Positions 7,818-16,088 of a stretch of DNA of 64,000 bases are shown here, in pieces. The stretch covers positions 25,157 through 89,156 of the forward strand of contig CAJXZM010000005.1 of the NCBI GenBank assembly GCA_913063125.1, read 5' to 3'. Source of the stretch: an uncultured Gammaproteobacteria bacterium. Lineage in GTDB: Bacteria; Pseudomonadota; Gammaproteobacteria; Pseudomonadales; Ketobacteraceae. Both the position numbers and the translations under genes were made by a program. Position 1 is the first letter of the stretch; every line of letters starts with the position of its first letter. The notes below the pieces were generated by a model that saw only the letters and a program-made list of their open reading frames with translations, was not told where the DNA came from and ran no database searches.

Positions 7818-9140
7818 TTAGTGCAAAGATTTCCAGTTCATGTCAGCCGGAGAAATATTCAGACGATCATCCATATAGATATTGGCATCAACCGCTAAAA
7901 TTCGCACATAACGATCAAAGTACAACAATTGCTTCAGTAATAATGCAAACTCACGTGGAAAGTGGATGCCGTGAGACGTACCTAGGCTTACCAATTTCAT
8001 CATGATGCGGTTAACTTCTTTCTCATTTGCCGCGTTCATATCCATTGGGTCTACCATCACCACACTGTCCATATTGGTGTAAAGGTCCTCAATGTCTTTG
8101 GCGAGCTTTTCTGTATCCACTTCACCGTCGGTCATGCCAATGCCAAGCATTGATTCTGCCATAGCTTGGTAATCTTCTTGACCAATAGCGCCGATGAATT
8201 GTGAAACAGATTCCCAGGTTTCTGGGCGAATGCGACCCACGATACCAAAATCAATAAAACCAATTTTGCCATCCCGAAGTACCAGAAGGTTACCTGCATG
8301 AACATCAGCGTGGAATGATTCACAGAACAGTAAGCTGGCAAACCAGGTGTTCATTGCAGTTAACAATGTATTCTCTGGGTTCTTCGCGTACTTACGCACG
8401 CTGTCTAAGTCGGTAAAGGGAACACCGTATAAACGCTCCATTGTAAGTATGCGTTTCGTGGTTGCTTCGGGATATACTTTCGGTGCAACAGCATCTTGAT
8501 TCCCGGTCGTGACTAAAAAATCTTGGAAAACTTTGATGTTTTTGGCTTCTTGCAAGAAGTCACATTCAGCTAACATGCCTTTTTGTATTTCATCCACAAT
8601 GGCGGATAGTGATGCCATAGATAGGTTAGGAACAAAATATTCCATCAATTTTGCCGCAACGTACAAGAAATTTAGATCTGTTAGCAAGATGTTTTCGACG
8701 CCAGGCTTTTGGACTTTAATCACCACATCTTCGCCAGTTTTTAGTTTGGCTGCGTAAACCTGCGCAATGGAGGCGGAGGCTAGAGGTTCTGGGTTAATCT
8801 CAGTAAATACAGACTCTAACGATTTTCCGAGTTCCTGTTCCAACACTTTTCGCATAATGGAAAAAGGCACTGGCTGGGTTTTATCGAGACAAAGTTGAAA
8901 TTCTTCGACATAGGCATCAGGAAAAACAGAAGGTGAACTCGCAATAAATTGGCCCAATTTAATATAGGTTGTGCCCAGGCTCTCAAATGTTTCACGCAGA
9001 AGTTTTGGTGGAGGCGGCCGGTCCCCTGCAACCCAATTAACACCGGCTTTGGCCAATATACTTGCCGTTTGACCAATTCTGAATGCGCCTTTTAGCCCAG
9101 CGCCGACTTTTTCTATCCTGGATGACATAGTATTTTCCAT
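7818..9140 (-). CDS. ABC1/AarF-family atypical kinase, HADVHAGN variant
   Basis: Second ABC1/UbiB-family protein in the window, 440 residues. It has KxGQ as KLGQ at 61-64, an ASAS loop at 121-124, the Lys at 142 (VVIKVQKPG), an ECDFxxEAKN helix at 192-201, and DFG at 297-299 (FIDFGIVG). The catalytic-loop motif is HADVHAGN (277-284) instead of HxDPHPGN: both prolines are replaced while the Asp and Asn are kept. It therefore belongs to a different subfamily from the protein at 1424-2779. A second in-frame ATG at 9128 would shorten it by four residues; neither has a strong Shine-Dalgarno. It could act in quinone or lipid homeostasis, as for other members, but the partner is unknown. Confidence 0.86.
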   Translation of the reverse strand: MENTMSSRIEKVGAGLKGAFRIGQTASILAKAGVNWVAGDRPPPPKLLRETFESLGTTYIKLGQFIASSPSVFPDAYVEEFQLCLDKTQPVPFSIMRKVLEQELGKSLESVFTEINPEPLASASIAQVYAAKLKTGEDVVIKVQKPGVENILLTDLNFLYVAAKLMEYFVPNLSMASLSAIVDEIQKGMLAECDFLQEAKNIKVFQDFLVTTGNQDAVAPKVYPEATTKRILTMERLYGVPFTDLDSVRKYAKNPENTLLTAMNTWFASLLFCESFHADVHAGNLLVLRDGKIGFIDFGIVGRIRPETWESVSQFIGAIGQEDYQAMAESMLGIGMTDGEVDTEKLAKDIEDLYTNMDSVVMVDPMDMNAANEKEVNRIMMKLVSLGTSHGIHFPREFALLLKQLLYFDRYVRILAVDANIYMDDRLNISPADMNWKSLH

Positions 9141-9429
9141 CTGAAGCTTCTTGCTACATATTTTAATTATGTATTTTGGGGGAATTCTGGGAGGCCATTA
9201 TACTGCTAGAACATTAGAGTGTGTAACCTAGAACAGGCAATATAGCTGACAATTCACTTAAAACATCACTTTTGAGGTCAAAATCTGGCCTTTTCGACAC
9301 TATCTTTGGGGCGGTATACCCCGTATAGGTTTTGTATTCTAATATTTATGGGTAAGCTATCAGAATCGAAAATTATAATAGGTGTAAGTAGAAGCTACCC
9401 TCGTTAGCTCCACTCAATTGGAAAATGAT

Positions 9430-10725
9430 ATGTATTCTCCGTCAGAACTAATAGGCAAAATCCCCATGAACCTAAATCCCTTAGCTCGTATTGAGCGAAA
9501 TATTGTTGTTCCATCAGACTTGTCTTCTGTAACTCGTATTGCCGAAGGGGAAATGGATCCTGAATTATTAGGGTTGAGCAGTGAAGGTAGGGGCGCGATT
9601 TGGGGGGCGACGGAAGCGTTATATAGAACGGGGTTATATCCCGCTATAACGCTATGTATTAGGCGTCACGGCGAAGTGTTATTAAATAGATCAATTGGGC
9701 ACCAACGGGGTAACGGTCCTGGAGATATTGGGGATGCTGTCGTAGCAACACCTGATATGCCTATGTGTTTGTTTTCAGCATCCAAAGCGATTACTGCGAT
9801 GTTGATCCACTTATTAGAAGAGCAGGGTAAGTTAAATGTATTAAATCCTGTGAGTTTTTATATCCCAGAGTTTGGTGCAAACGGGAAAAAGAATATTACG
9901 GTGCAGCAAATATTGTCTCATCGTGCAGGCATTGCAACGTTTAAAGGTATCGATCCTGAAATGTTGTTTGACTACGACGAAATACTGAAACTTTTATACA
10001 ACGCAAAACCGACCACCATCCATGGGCGAGAGCTTGCGTATCATGCTATTACGGGTGGTTATGTATTGGGCGAATTGGTACAGCGTATTACGGGCGACAG
10101 TATTAGTGAGTTTATGCGTAAACACATTCAGGAGCCTCTTGGGTTTAAGTACTTTAATTATGGTTTACCTGATGAGCAGTTTGGCGACTTAGCACGAAAT
10201 TATGTGACTGGATTACCTATTGTTTTCCCAATAAAGCAATTTATTCATCGTGTGTTGGGTGCTTCGTTTGAAACGGCGGTCGAATTGTCAAATGACCCAC
10301 GTTTCTATCAGCAAATTATTCCTGCAGGTAATATTGTCGCTACTGCCGACGAATGTTCTCGATTTTTCCAGTGCTTGCTAAACGGTGGTGAGCTTGATGG
10401 AAAGCGTATTTTTGAGGCGGTGACGGTTGAAAGAGCTATTCGTGAAGTCAGTAAACCTGAGATGGATCGTATTCTTATGGTGCCGATGCGATATAGCGCT
10501 GGCATGATGTTAGGTAATACTGGCTGGGGAATGTTTGGCCCTGCAACTGCACAGGCATACGGGCATTTAGGGTTAACCAATAATTTCTGTTGGGCTGACC
10601 CTGAGCGAGCAACAACGGTATCGATTCTTACTTCGGGAAACCCTTTAGCTGGATCACATTTACCGCGCTTAGGCATGTTACTGAACACGATATCTAAACG
10701 CTGTCGAACGATACCCCTTAATTAA
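9430..10725 (+). CDS. Serine hydrolase of the class C beta-lactamase/esterase (EstB-like) family
   Basis: A 431-residue serine hydrolase with the beta-lactamase/penicillin-binding fold. The nucleophile motif SxxK is SASK (in MCLFSASKAITAM), the second motif is the Tyr of AYHAITGGYVLGELV, and GHLGLTNN near the C-terminus takes the place of the KTG/HxG element. This pattern is typical of EstB-type esterases and LpqH-like amidases rather than true beta-lactamases. No signal peptide is visible, so it is probably cytoplasmic. The ATG at 9430 is chosen because GGA lies about 7 nt upstream; a TTG at 9418 is possible. Its stop codon and that of the convergent slt gene share the 8-bp palindrome TTAATTAA (10718-10725). 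The substrate is unknown. Confidence 0.85.
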   Translation: MYSPSELIGKIPMNLNPLARIERNIVVPSDLSSVTRIAEGEMDPELLGLSSEGRGAIWGATEALYRTGLYPAITLCIRRHGEVLLNRSIGHQRGNGPGDIGDAVVATPDMPMCLFSASKAITAMLIHLLEEQGKLNVLNPVSFYIPEFGANGKKNITVQQILSHRAGIATFKGIDPEMLFDYDEILKLLYNAKPTTIHGRELAYHAITGGYVLGELVQRITGDSISEFMRKHIQEPLGFKYFNYGLPDEQFGDLARNYVTGLPIVFPIKQFIHRVLGASFETAVELSNDPRFYQQIIPAGNIVATADECSRFFQCLLNGGELDGKRIFEAVTVERAIREVSKPEMDRILMVPMRYSAGMMLGNTGWGMFGPATAQAYGHLGLTNNFCWADPERATTVSILTSGNPLAGSHLPRLGMLLNTISKRCRTIPLN

Positions 10726-12979
10726 TCGTTCTGACTAATTGCGGGTATCGTGCTGGAACGGATATCAATGATTTTGCCAATTTGATGTCCTGCCCAAGAT
10801 GAGATCGATAAATTGCTTGATACGTCATGACGTTTTTAACGTAGTTACGGGTTTCTTTATACGGAATGGTTTCTATCCAAATGTCACCGGCCATGGGTGT
10901 GTGTTTTGGTTGCCAGCGCTTTGCTCTAGTAGGGCCGGCATTGTAGGCGGCAGTGGCTAATATGGTGTTTCCTTGGAAGCGTTTTAAAAGTTGTCCCATA
11001 TAACGAGTGCCTAGCTGAATATTCTTTTCTGGCTGAAGCAGTGAGTATTTCCCTTTGTATCGTATACCCATATTCTTTGATATTTGTTTGGCTGTTGCGG
11101 GCATGATTTGCATCATACCTAATGCACCAACAGGTGATTTTGCTTGATAGGAAAATGCACTTTCTTGTCTTATCAATGAAAATACCCAATCTTTGGCAAT
11201 GCCATTTTTACTGGCGTTAGATGTTACGGTATTTTGGTAAGCGGTAGGGAATCGGAGTTTTAAATTGTCCCGTATATCAGAGCGTGCTGCTGCCATTATG
11301 GCATGGTGATGCCAGCCCCATTGGTCCGCCAATTGCGCGGCAATACCTCTGTCTTCTGCGGGCATTCTAGTAATTGCTAAGTTCCACTCGCTTCGAGCGT
11401 AAGTATCTTCCTTTATTTGATAAAGCTCCCATGCTCTAACAATGCCTGGTGTAGATAATACCCGTGTTATTTGATCGTTGCTGGGAGTTGATCGCTGATG
11501 ATTGAGTTGCAGGGGTTTGTTGAGTAGCTCGCTGGATATAAATCCGTAAAAACTACGTTCTTGGGATAGCCCAGATAGAGCTGCAACGGGTGTTTGTAGG
11601 CTTTGGAATAATGAATCTGTGATATGAGGCAGTAAAGTACGAGTATTGTCTGGCAGGGTTAAGTTATGAATAAAGTCGCTATGGGGTTTTAATAAGTTTT
11701 GGAATGGATATTCGAGGGCGGGGGAAGTAGGGATATAGCTAAGAGGTAGTGGTATTGTTGTGGGGATTGAGGGTGATTTACGGTTTAACGTATTGTTTAA
11801 TGCAAATTCTCCAATAACTTGATCAGATTTAGCTTCCCAATATCGCCACTGATTTGAGCCCCGTTCTGCTTGGGGTGTCATTGCTAACCAGCGCTTCACA
11901 CGCTTCCAATCATGGCTTCGTAACGCATGGCGAATGCCGTAATCAATTATTTCTTCTCCACCTGGTAAAACTAACGCCTGGTTGAGCCAATATTCCGCTT
12001 TATCATCAAAGCGTAGTGCCAATATTTTTGCAAAATACTGATAAACTTCTGCGCTTTCTTTATCAGTGAAATCAAAGGAGCGCTCGTACTGGGGCCATAA
12101 GTTTATTGCAAGCCCCATTTCTTTCCGAATTAAGCGCTTGAATCCAGAAATAAGGAGCGGTTTTGCATGGTTGCCCCATTGTTGATAGCGCGTTATTTTT
12201 GCTAATCGTTTAGGGGCGCGATATAGCTTCCTCCATTCTTTGGAAAGTGATTTTTCGGGTTCGCTAAGAAACCGCTCCAAGTATTTTGCTAACTGTAGTT
12301 TCCGGTTTTGCATGGCTAATTGAGTGCGGCGCCAAGCAATGTCCTCGTCAAATGCATCGGTTTTTTTCCAGACTTCAAACAGGGGATCACATGCTTTTTC
12401 TTGAGATTTCCCAACAAGCCACAGTTTCTCGGCGCCAAGAAACGCTTTTTTTGTATAACCTTCTTTAAACATCGCCCAATAGTAATAGCAATCGTATTTT
12501 GAGTTGCCATTACTTTCATAGGTGGCGACGTAATCTCTCCAGCGCTTGCTTTTGGCCAGTGATGCTAGCCAGGCATTATAAAGCCGGTATGAAATAGGGG
12601 AGTCAGCGTTGTTCTGGCTAAAGCTTTCGATATCATCGAGCGACAGCTTGCTTATATATCGTTTGTGTTTAAAAAATTCTAGATAGGGGTAGAGAGGGTA
12701 ATCGGTAAGTTTTGCAGATAAGGCTCGGTAACCGTTCAGGTCTCCTCTAGATAACCGTTTTCTTGCTTCAATAAAGAGCTTTCTTTCGGATTGTAGGATT
12801 GCGTTAGTAGTAATCGTTGGTGTTAATTGATTTAGCGGAAGGGGAGTGCTTATTATTTGCCCTGTTGATGCTATTGCAGGTTTTAAAAACATGGAGTTTA
12901 AAAATACCGCCATCAAGAACAATAACATTACGTCTGCCCTTGTAAATAAGTGTTTGTTAATAGGTCGCAAAAACGTCAT
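10718..12979 (-). CDS. slt: Soluble lytic murein transglycosylase (Slt70 type)
   Basis: A 753-residue periplasmic enzyme that cleaves peptidoglycan glycan strands with formation of 1,6-anhydro-muropeptides. A signal peptide (MTFLRPINKHLF..., hydrophobic core, cleavage near AIAS) is followed by the long alpha-helical superhelix (about 70-560). The C-terminal SLT domain carries the catalytic Glu in RQESAFS, then GALGMMQIMPATA and AYNAGPTRAKRW. Length exceeds E. coli Slt70 (645) by about 100 residues, with a Pro/Thr/Ser-rich insert around residues 400-440 (SPSIPTTIPLPLSYIPTSP). An internal ATG at 12928 would remove the positively charged n-region. It is the second lytic transglycosylase in the window after MltC. 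Confidence 0.92.
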   Translation of the reverse strand: MTFLRPINKHLFTRADVMLLFLMAVFLNSMFLKPAIASTGQIISTPLPLNQLTPTITTNAILQSERKLFIEARKRLSRGDLNGYRALSAKLTDYPLYPYLEFFKHKRYISKLSLDDIESFSQNNADSPISYRLYNAWLASLAKSKRWRDYVATYESNGNSKYDCYYYWAMFKEGYTKKAFLGAEKLWLVGKSQEKACDPLFEVWKKTDAFDEDIAWRRTQLAMQNRKLQLAKYLERFLSEPEKSLSKEWRKLYRAPKRLAKITRYQQWGNHAKPLLISGFKRLIRKEMGLAINLWPQYERSFDFTDKESAEVYQYFAKILALRFDDKAEYWLNQALVLPGGEEIIDYGIRHALRSHDWKRVKRWLAMTPQAERGSNQWRYWEAKSDQVIGEFALNNTLNRKSPSIPTTIPLPLSYIPTSPALEYPFQNLLKPHSDFIHNLTLPDNTRTLLPHITDSLFQSLQTPVAALSGLSQERSFYGFISSELLNKPLQLNHQRSTPSNDQITRVLSTPGIVRAWELYQIKEDTYARSEWNLAITRMPAEDRGIAAQLADQWGWHHHAIMAAARSDIRDNLKLRFPTAYQNTVTSNASKNGIAKDWVFSLIRQESAFSYQAKSPVGALGMMQIMPATAKQISKNMGIRYKGKYSLLQPEKNIQLGTRYMGQLLKRFQGNTILATAAYNAGPTRAKRWQPKHTPMAGDIWIETIPYKETRNYVKNVMTYQAIYRSHLGQDIKLAKSLISVPARYPQLVRTIN

Positions 12980-13279
12980 TAAAGGCCGGGCCCTGAGCGT
13001 GGTGGTGTTTGGTGGTTGTGCGCCCTTCTAAGAGTAGCGAAAAAGCCAAAAGGTTCCAATTTTTAAAGTGCATTTGACCCAATATCAACAGCTTAGCACA
13101 GCAACATGTCAATGTTCCTAACAAAATTCGGGTTGATTTGAAAAAAAGACCACTAGATGAACGGTTTACGTTGAGGAACGGCCATCTGCAGCTAAACTTA
13201 CCTCATAGGAACATGTTATAGATGTTCGTTGTCGTAGAACTATAAACTCTCATTACTGAAGCTTAACTCTTACTTATAT
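12980..13279. other. Divergent intergenic region between slt and the PilZ gene
   Basis: 300 bases that should hold the promoters of both flanking genes; I see no strong -35/-10 pair. One inverted repeat is visible: atgttccta near 13110 and taggaacat near 13207, about 90 bp apart, which could be an operator or chance. No small gene with a good ribosome site was found. Confidence 0.4.
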
Positions 13280-13657
13280 ATGGATAAGAAAATCAAAGAA
13301 AAACGACTGATCAAACGCCAGCAATTGAAGTCTTACTTACAGGTCTACAACCGTAAGACGGGAAAGCCGATTGGCTATATTGTTAATCTCTCGTCGGAAG
13401 GTTTGCGGCTAGTAAGCAATATCCCATTGTTAACGCATAGCGTGTTTGAGTTTCGGGTAAAGCTGCCTCGCGAGGTTAATGGCGCTAAACATATCGATTT
13501 TGATGCACTCAGCTGTTGGTGTCGACCAGATGTAAGCCCTGACAGCTTTGATACGGGTTTTAAGATTGTTGATGCGCCAGAAGACTTGCACAATTTGGTG
13601 AATGGTTTAACCAATTACTTTAGCTTTAAGTCGGAGTCGTCATCTGGAACCAAGTAA
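13280..13657 (+). CDS. Stand-alone PilZ domain protein (putative c-di-GMP receptor)
   Basis: A 125-residue protein formed almost entirely of a PilZ domain, which binds cyclic di-GMP. Basic residues RLIKR at 9-13 lie before the beta-barrel and can supply the RxxxR motif; the second motif (D/N)xSxxG is NLSSEG near residue 40, and the later strand DTGFKI is typical. The Arg motif is followed by KRQQLKSYL, where the second Arg in the more usual register is Lys, so affinity may be altered. The target is unknown. No GGDEF or EAL protein is encoded nearby. The Shine-Dalgarno is weak. A terminator follows immediately. Confidence 0.83.
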   Translation: MDKKIKEKRLIKRQQLKSYLQVYNRKTGKPIGYIVNLSSEGLRLVSNIPLLTHSVFEFRVKLPREVNGAKHIDFDALSCWCRPDVSPDSFDTGFKIVDAPEDLHNLVNGLTNYFSFKSESSSGTK

Positions 13658-13685
13658 AATGTTGAATGTGTAGATGTTTTTAAAT

Positions 13686-13713
13686 AAAAAGCCGGGCTAA
13701 GCCCGGCTTTTTT
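13686..13713 (+). terminator. Rho-independent terminator after the PilZ gene
   Basis: Perfect arms aaaaagccgggc / gcccggcttttt with a TAA loop and a T6 tract, about 30 nt after the PilZ stop. Confidence 0.9.
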
Positions 13714-13868
13714 GTTATTGTGAATCGACAGGCCCCTATATTAATAATTAGAGAGGGCTTAACTCAGGTCTTAATCCTGATAAATGAATGAATGTGTCAG
13801 TGGTGATGTCGTTTATAGCCACTTTGTATCACTTCTTGTTGTGATAGCCTACGAAGGTAAATCTAACT

Positions 13869-14747
13869 ATGAAACAACTGCTTTTTAGTACTATTTTGAG
13901 TGTCATACTAAGTTTCAATTTGAGTGTGATGAGTTCAAGTGTTTGGGCGCTAGCTCCCGATATAGAAGCCGATCGCCTTGTGTTGGCAGGAAAAAGTAAG
14001 ATAGCGGTAAAAGACTTTTCCGCAGCTCGAACCTATCTTGATCGAGTTGAACCTTTAGGGATTAAGCCCAGCAATGAGTTTCACTGGTTGCTGGGTCAGG
14101 TGTTGTTTCATGAGGGGCAATACAGCGAAGCCAAAACACGTATTGAGCGATACGTCGAGAATAGCGAAAAAACATCTGAGTATTATGAGTCAGCGTTGTT
14201 GATGTTGACCGACATTGAAACACAGCTTGAAGATAATAAGGCCCTGGTTGCGACAAAAGAAAAAACGCGGGAGTTTGCTAAGCAGTGGGAGGAGAAGGTG
14301 AGCTTGTCCGAGTCTAAGCCGGGAAATGAATTTGACGCTAAGGTGAATGCGCTCTACCTGGGGGAGAGCCTTACAGCGTCATTAGTTTCGCATATCAACG
14401 GTCTATTGCGGTCGTTTGTATTTATAGAAGGTAAAGTTAAGAACACGAGTATCGCTGATCACCTGCTATATTCTGTGTCAGTCTCTTCTTCGGGAGATAT
14501 TCTTACTACCAAGAAAGACGTAAAAGTAGGCAAGAATAAAGCTGCATCATCCATTAATGTTAGTCGGTTAAATGCGTTTGGGGTGAGCCCCATAGTGGAA
14601 TACCGATGTAGTAAAGCGAAGGATAGCTGTTCGGTCTTAAGCCCTGTAGATGGCATTAGCTGGATTCGTGTTGCGAAAGATGAGGCTGCTGCAAAAGAGC
14701 TTGCGAAAACATTTGGGCGATTAATTAAATCGATTCAACGGGGTTAG
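13869..14747 (+). CDS. Exported protein of unknown function with TPR-like N-terminal region
   Basis: A 292-residue protein not recognised. It has a Sec signal peptide (hydrophobic core up to about residue 28, cleavage near SVWALA). A helical repeat-like region (residues 33-120) follows, including ARTYLDRVEPLG and WLLGQVLFHEGQYSEAKTRIERYV, which looks like one or two tetratricopeptide repeats. A charged linker comes next, and then a mixed C-terminal domain with a pair of Cys (EYRCSKAKDSCSV) that could form a disulfide in the periplasm. It is a single-gene unit bounded by terminators on both sides. A role as a periplasmic scaffold is only a guess. Confidence 0.72.
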   Translation: MKQLLFSTILSVILSFNLSVMSSSVWALAPDIEADRLVLAGKSKIAVKDFSAARTYLDRVEPLGIKPSNEFHWLLGQVLFHEGQYSEAKTRIERYVENSEKTSEYYESALLMLTDIETQLEDNKALVATKEKTREFAKQWEEKVSLSESKPGNEFDAKVNALYLGESLTASLVSHINGLLRSFVFIEGKVKNTSIADHLLYSVSVSSSGDILTTKKDVKVGKNKAASSINVSRLNAFGVSPIVEYRCSKAKDSCSVLSPVDGISWIRVAKDEAAAKELAKTFGRLIKSIQRG

Positions 14748-14762
14748 TGACGATAGCAAGAT

Positions 14763-14803
14763 AAACCCTGGTGAAATGATAGGTTTACCAGGGTTTTTTT
14801 TGC
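14763..14803 (+). terminator. Rho-independent terminator
   Basis: Arms aaaccctggt (14763-14772) and accagggttt (14787-14796) followed by a T tract of about ten bases. It closes the exported-protein gene and precedes the acyl-CoA dehydrogenase pair. Confidence 0.9.
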
Positions 14804-14858
14804 CTGGAATTTGACTGCCTGGTCATTGCCAGGGGTAAATGAGAAAAGTGAGGAAAGT

Positions 14859-16061
14859 ATGGATTTAACAATTGGGTCAAAATATCACGAGTTTCGAAAG
14901 AACATTCAGACATTTATTCGTGAAAATCTCACGGAGGATATTCAAGAGGCCGGGCGTTTGGCGACAAGTGTTTTTGCTGAGCCCAAAAGGGCGATGGCTT
15001 GGCAAAAAATATTACATAAGAAAGGCTGGGCTGCCCCTCACTGGCCAGAGCCATTTGGCGGCACGGGGTGGGATATTGTTGAGCGATCTATTTTTTCTCA
15101 GGAGTGTTTAACGGCAAATGCGCCGCCACTGATCCCTATGTCGTTGTTGATGTGTGGGCCTTGCATTATTGGTTATGGCACGGAAGAGCAAAAAGCAGAA
15201 TATTTGCCCAAAATATTATCAGGGGAAGACTTTTGGTGTCAGGGGTATTCTGAGCCAGGGGCTGGATCAGATTTAGCATCGCTGCAAACCTTTGCAGAGT
15301 CTGATGGTGATGATTATATCGTTAATGGCACAAAAATATGGACGACTTACGCCCAGTACGCCAACAAGATGTTTTGTTTGGTGAGAACATCTAGAGAAGG
15401 GAAAGCTCAAGCGGGTATTACCTTTTTGTTATTGGATATGGATACCCCAGGGATAACGGTAGAGCCAATTATTGGGTTGGATCAGGTGCATGAGCAAAAT
15501 ACTGTGTTTTTCGACAATGTACGGGTACCAAAAGCGAATCGTATTGGAAAGGAAAACGATGGCTGGAGTGTTGCTAAGTACTTGTTGATGTTCGAGCGCG
15601 GAGGGCAGGAGTATGCGCCCGCTCTACATTTCCAACTCGCAGGGGTTCGCAGCATAGCTGAGCAGATTGATGCTGCGGGGTCATCGGTGTGGGAAAACCC
15701 GTTCTTTAAACGCAAATATTGCGAATTAGAAATAGAAATATCGGCTTTGGAGTTTACGGAGAACAGGATTAAATCGGCACTAACTAACGGACAAAACCCT
15801 GGCCCTGAAGCTTCTATGACAAAAATCAGAGGTACCGAAATAACTCAGGCGATTACTGAATTGGCCCTTGAGGCGGTGGGTGAGTTCGCTTTGCCTTTGC
15901 AGGTGGAAGCTATAGAGCCAGGATCAACCCGCGTTTCGGTAGTACCTGAATATGCTCAAACCGTTATGCCTAAATATTTGAACGCGCGAGCGACGTCAAT
16001 TTACGGTGGTTCGAATGAAGTGCAGCGCGGCATTATCGCAAAAATGGTTTTGGGCTTGTAA
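14859..16061 (+). CDS. Acyl-CoA dehydrogenase, FadE29/ChsE2-like subunit
   Basis: A 400-residue flavoprotein that introduces a trans-2 double bond into an acyl-CoA. Typical elements are the GYSEPGAGSDLA strand near 129-140, KIWTTYAQYA and the C-terminal IYGGSNEVQRGIIAKMVLGL end that contacts FAD. The likely catalytic base is Glu246 in LLMFERGG, as in the alpha subunits of heteromeric ACADs such as mycobacterial FadE29/ChsE2, rather than the C-terminal Glu of MCAD. The ATG at 14859 has GAGGAA 3-4 nt upstream; the open frame extends to 14811 but those codons cover the preceding terminator region. The next gene, 27 nt away, encodes its probable partner. The substrate is unknown; no thiolase or hydratase gene is adjacent. 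Confidence 0.9.
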   Translation: MDLTIGSKYHEFRKNIQTFIRENLTEDIQEAGRLATSVFAEPKRAMAWQKILHKKGWAAPHWPEPFGGTGWDIVERSIFSQECLTANAPPLIPMSLLMCGPCIIGYGTEEQKAEYLPKILSGEDFWCQGYSEPGAGSDLASLQTFAESDGDDYIVNGTKIWTTYAQYANKMFCLVRTSREGKAQAGITFLLLDMDTPGITVEPIIGLDQVHEQNTVFFDNVRVPKANRIGKENDGWSVAKYLLMFERGGQEYAPALHFQLAGVRSIAEQIDAAGSSVWENPFFKRKYCELEIEISALEFTENRIKSALTNGQNPGPEASMTKIRGTEITQAITELALEAVGEFALPLQVEAIEPGSTRVSVVPEYAQTVMPKYLNARATSIYGGSNEVQRGIIAKMVLGL

Positions 16062-16088
16062 TAAAAAGCGAGAGCACTGGAGGTAAGC

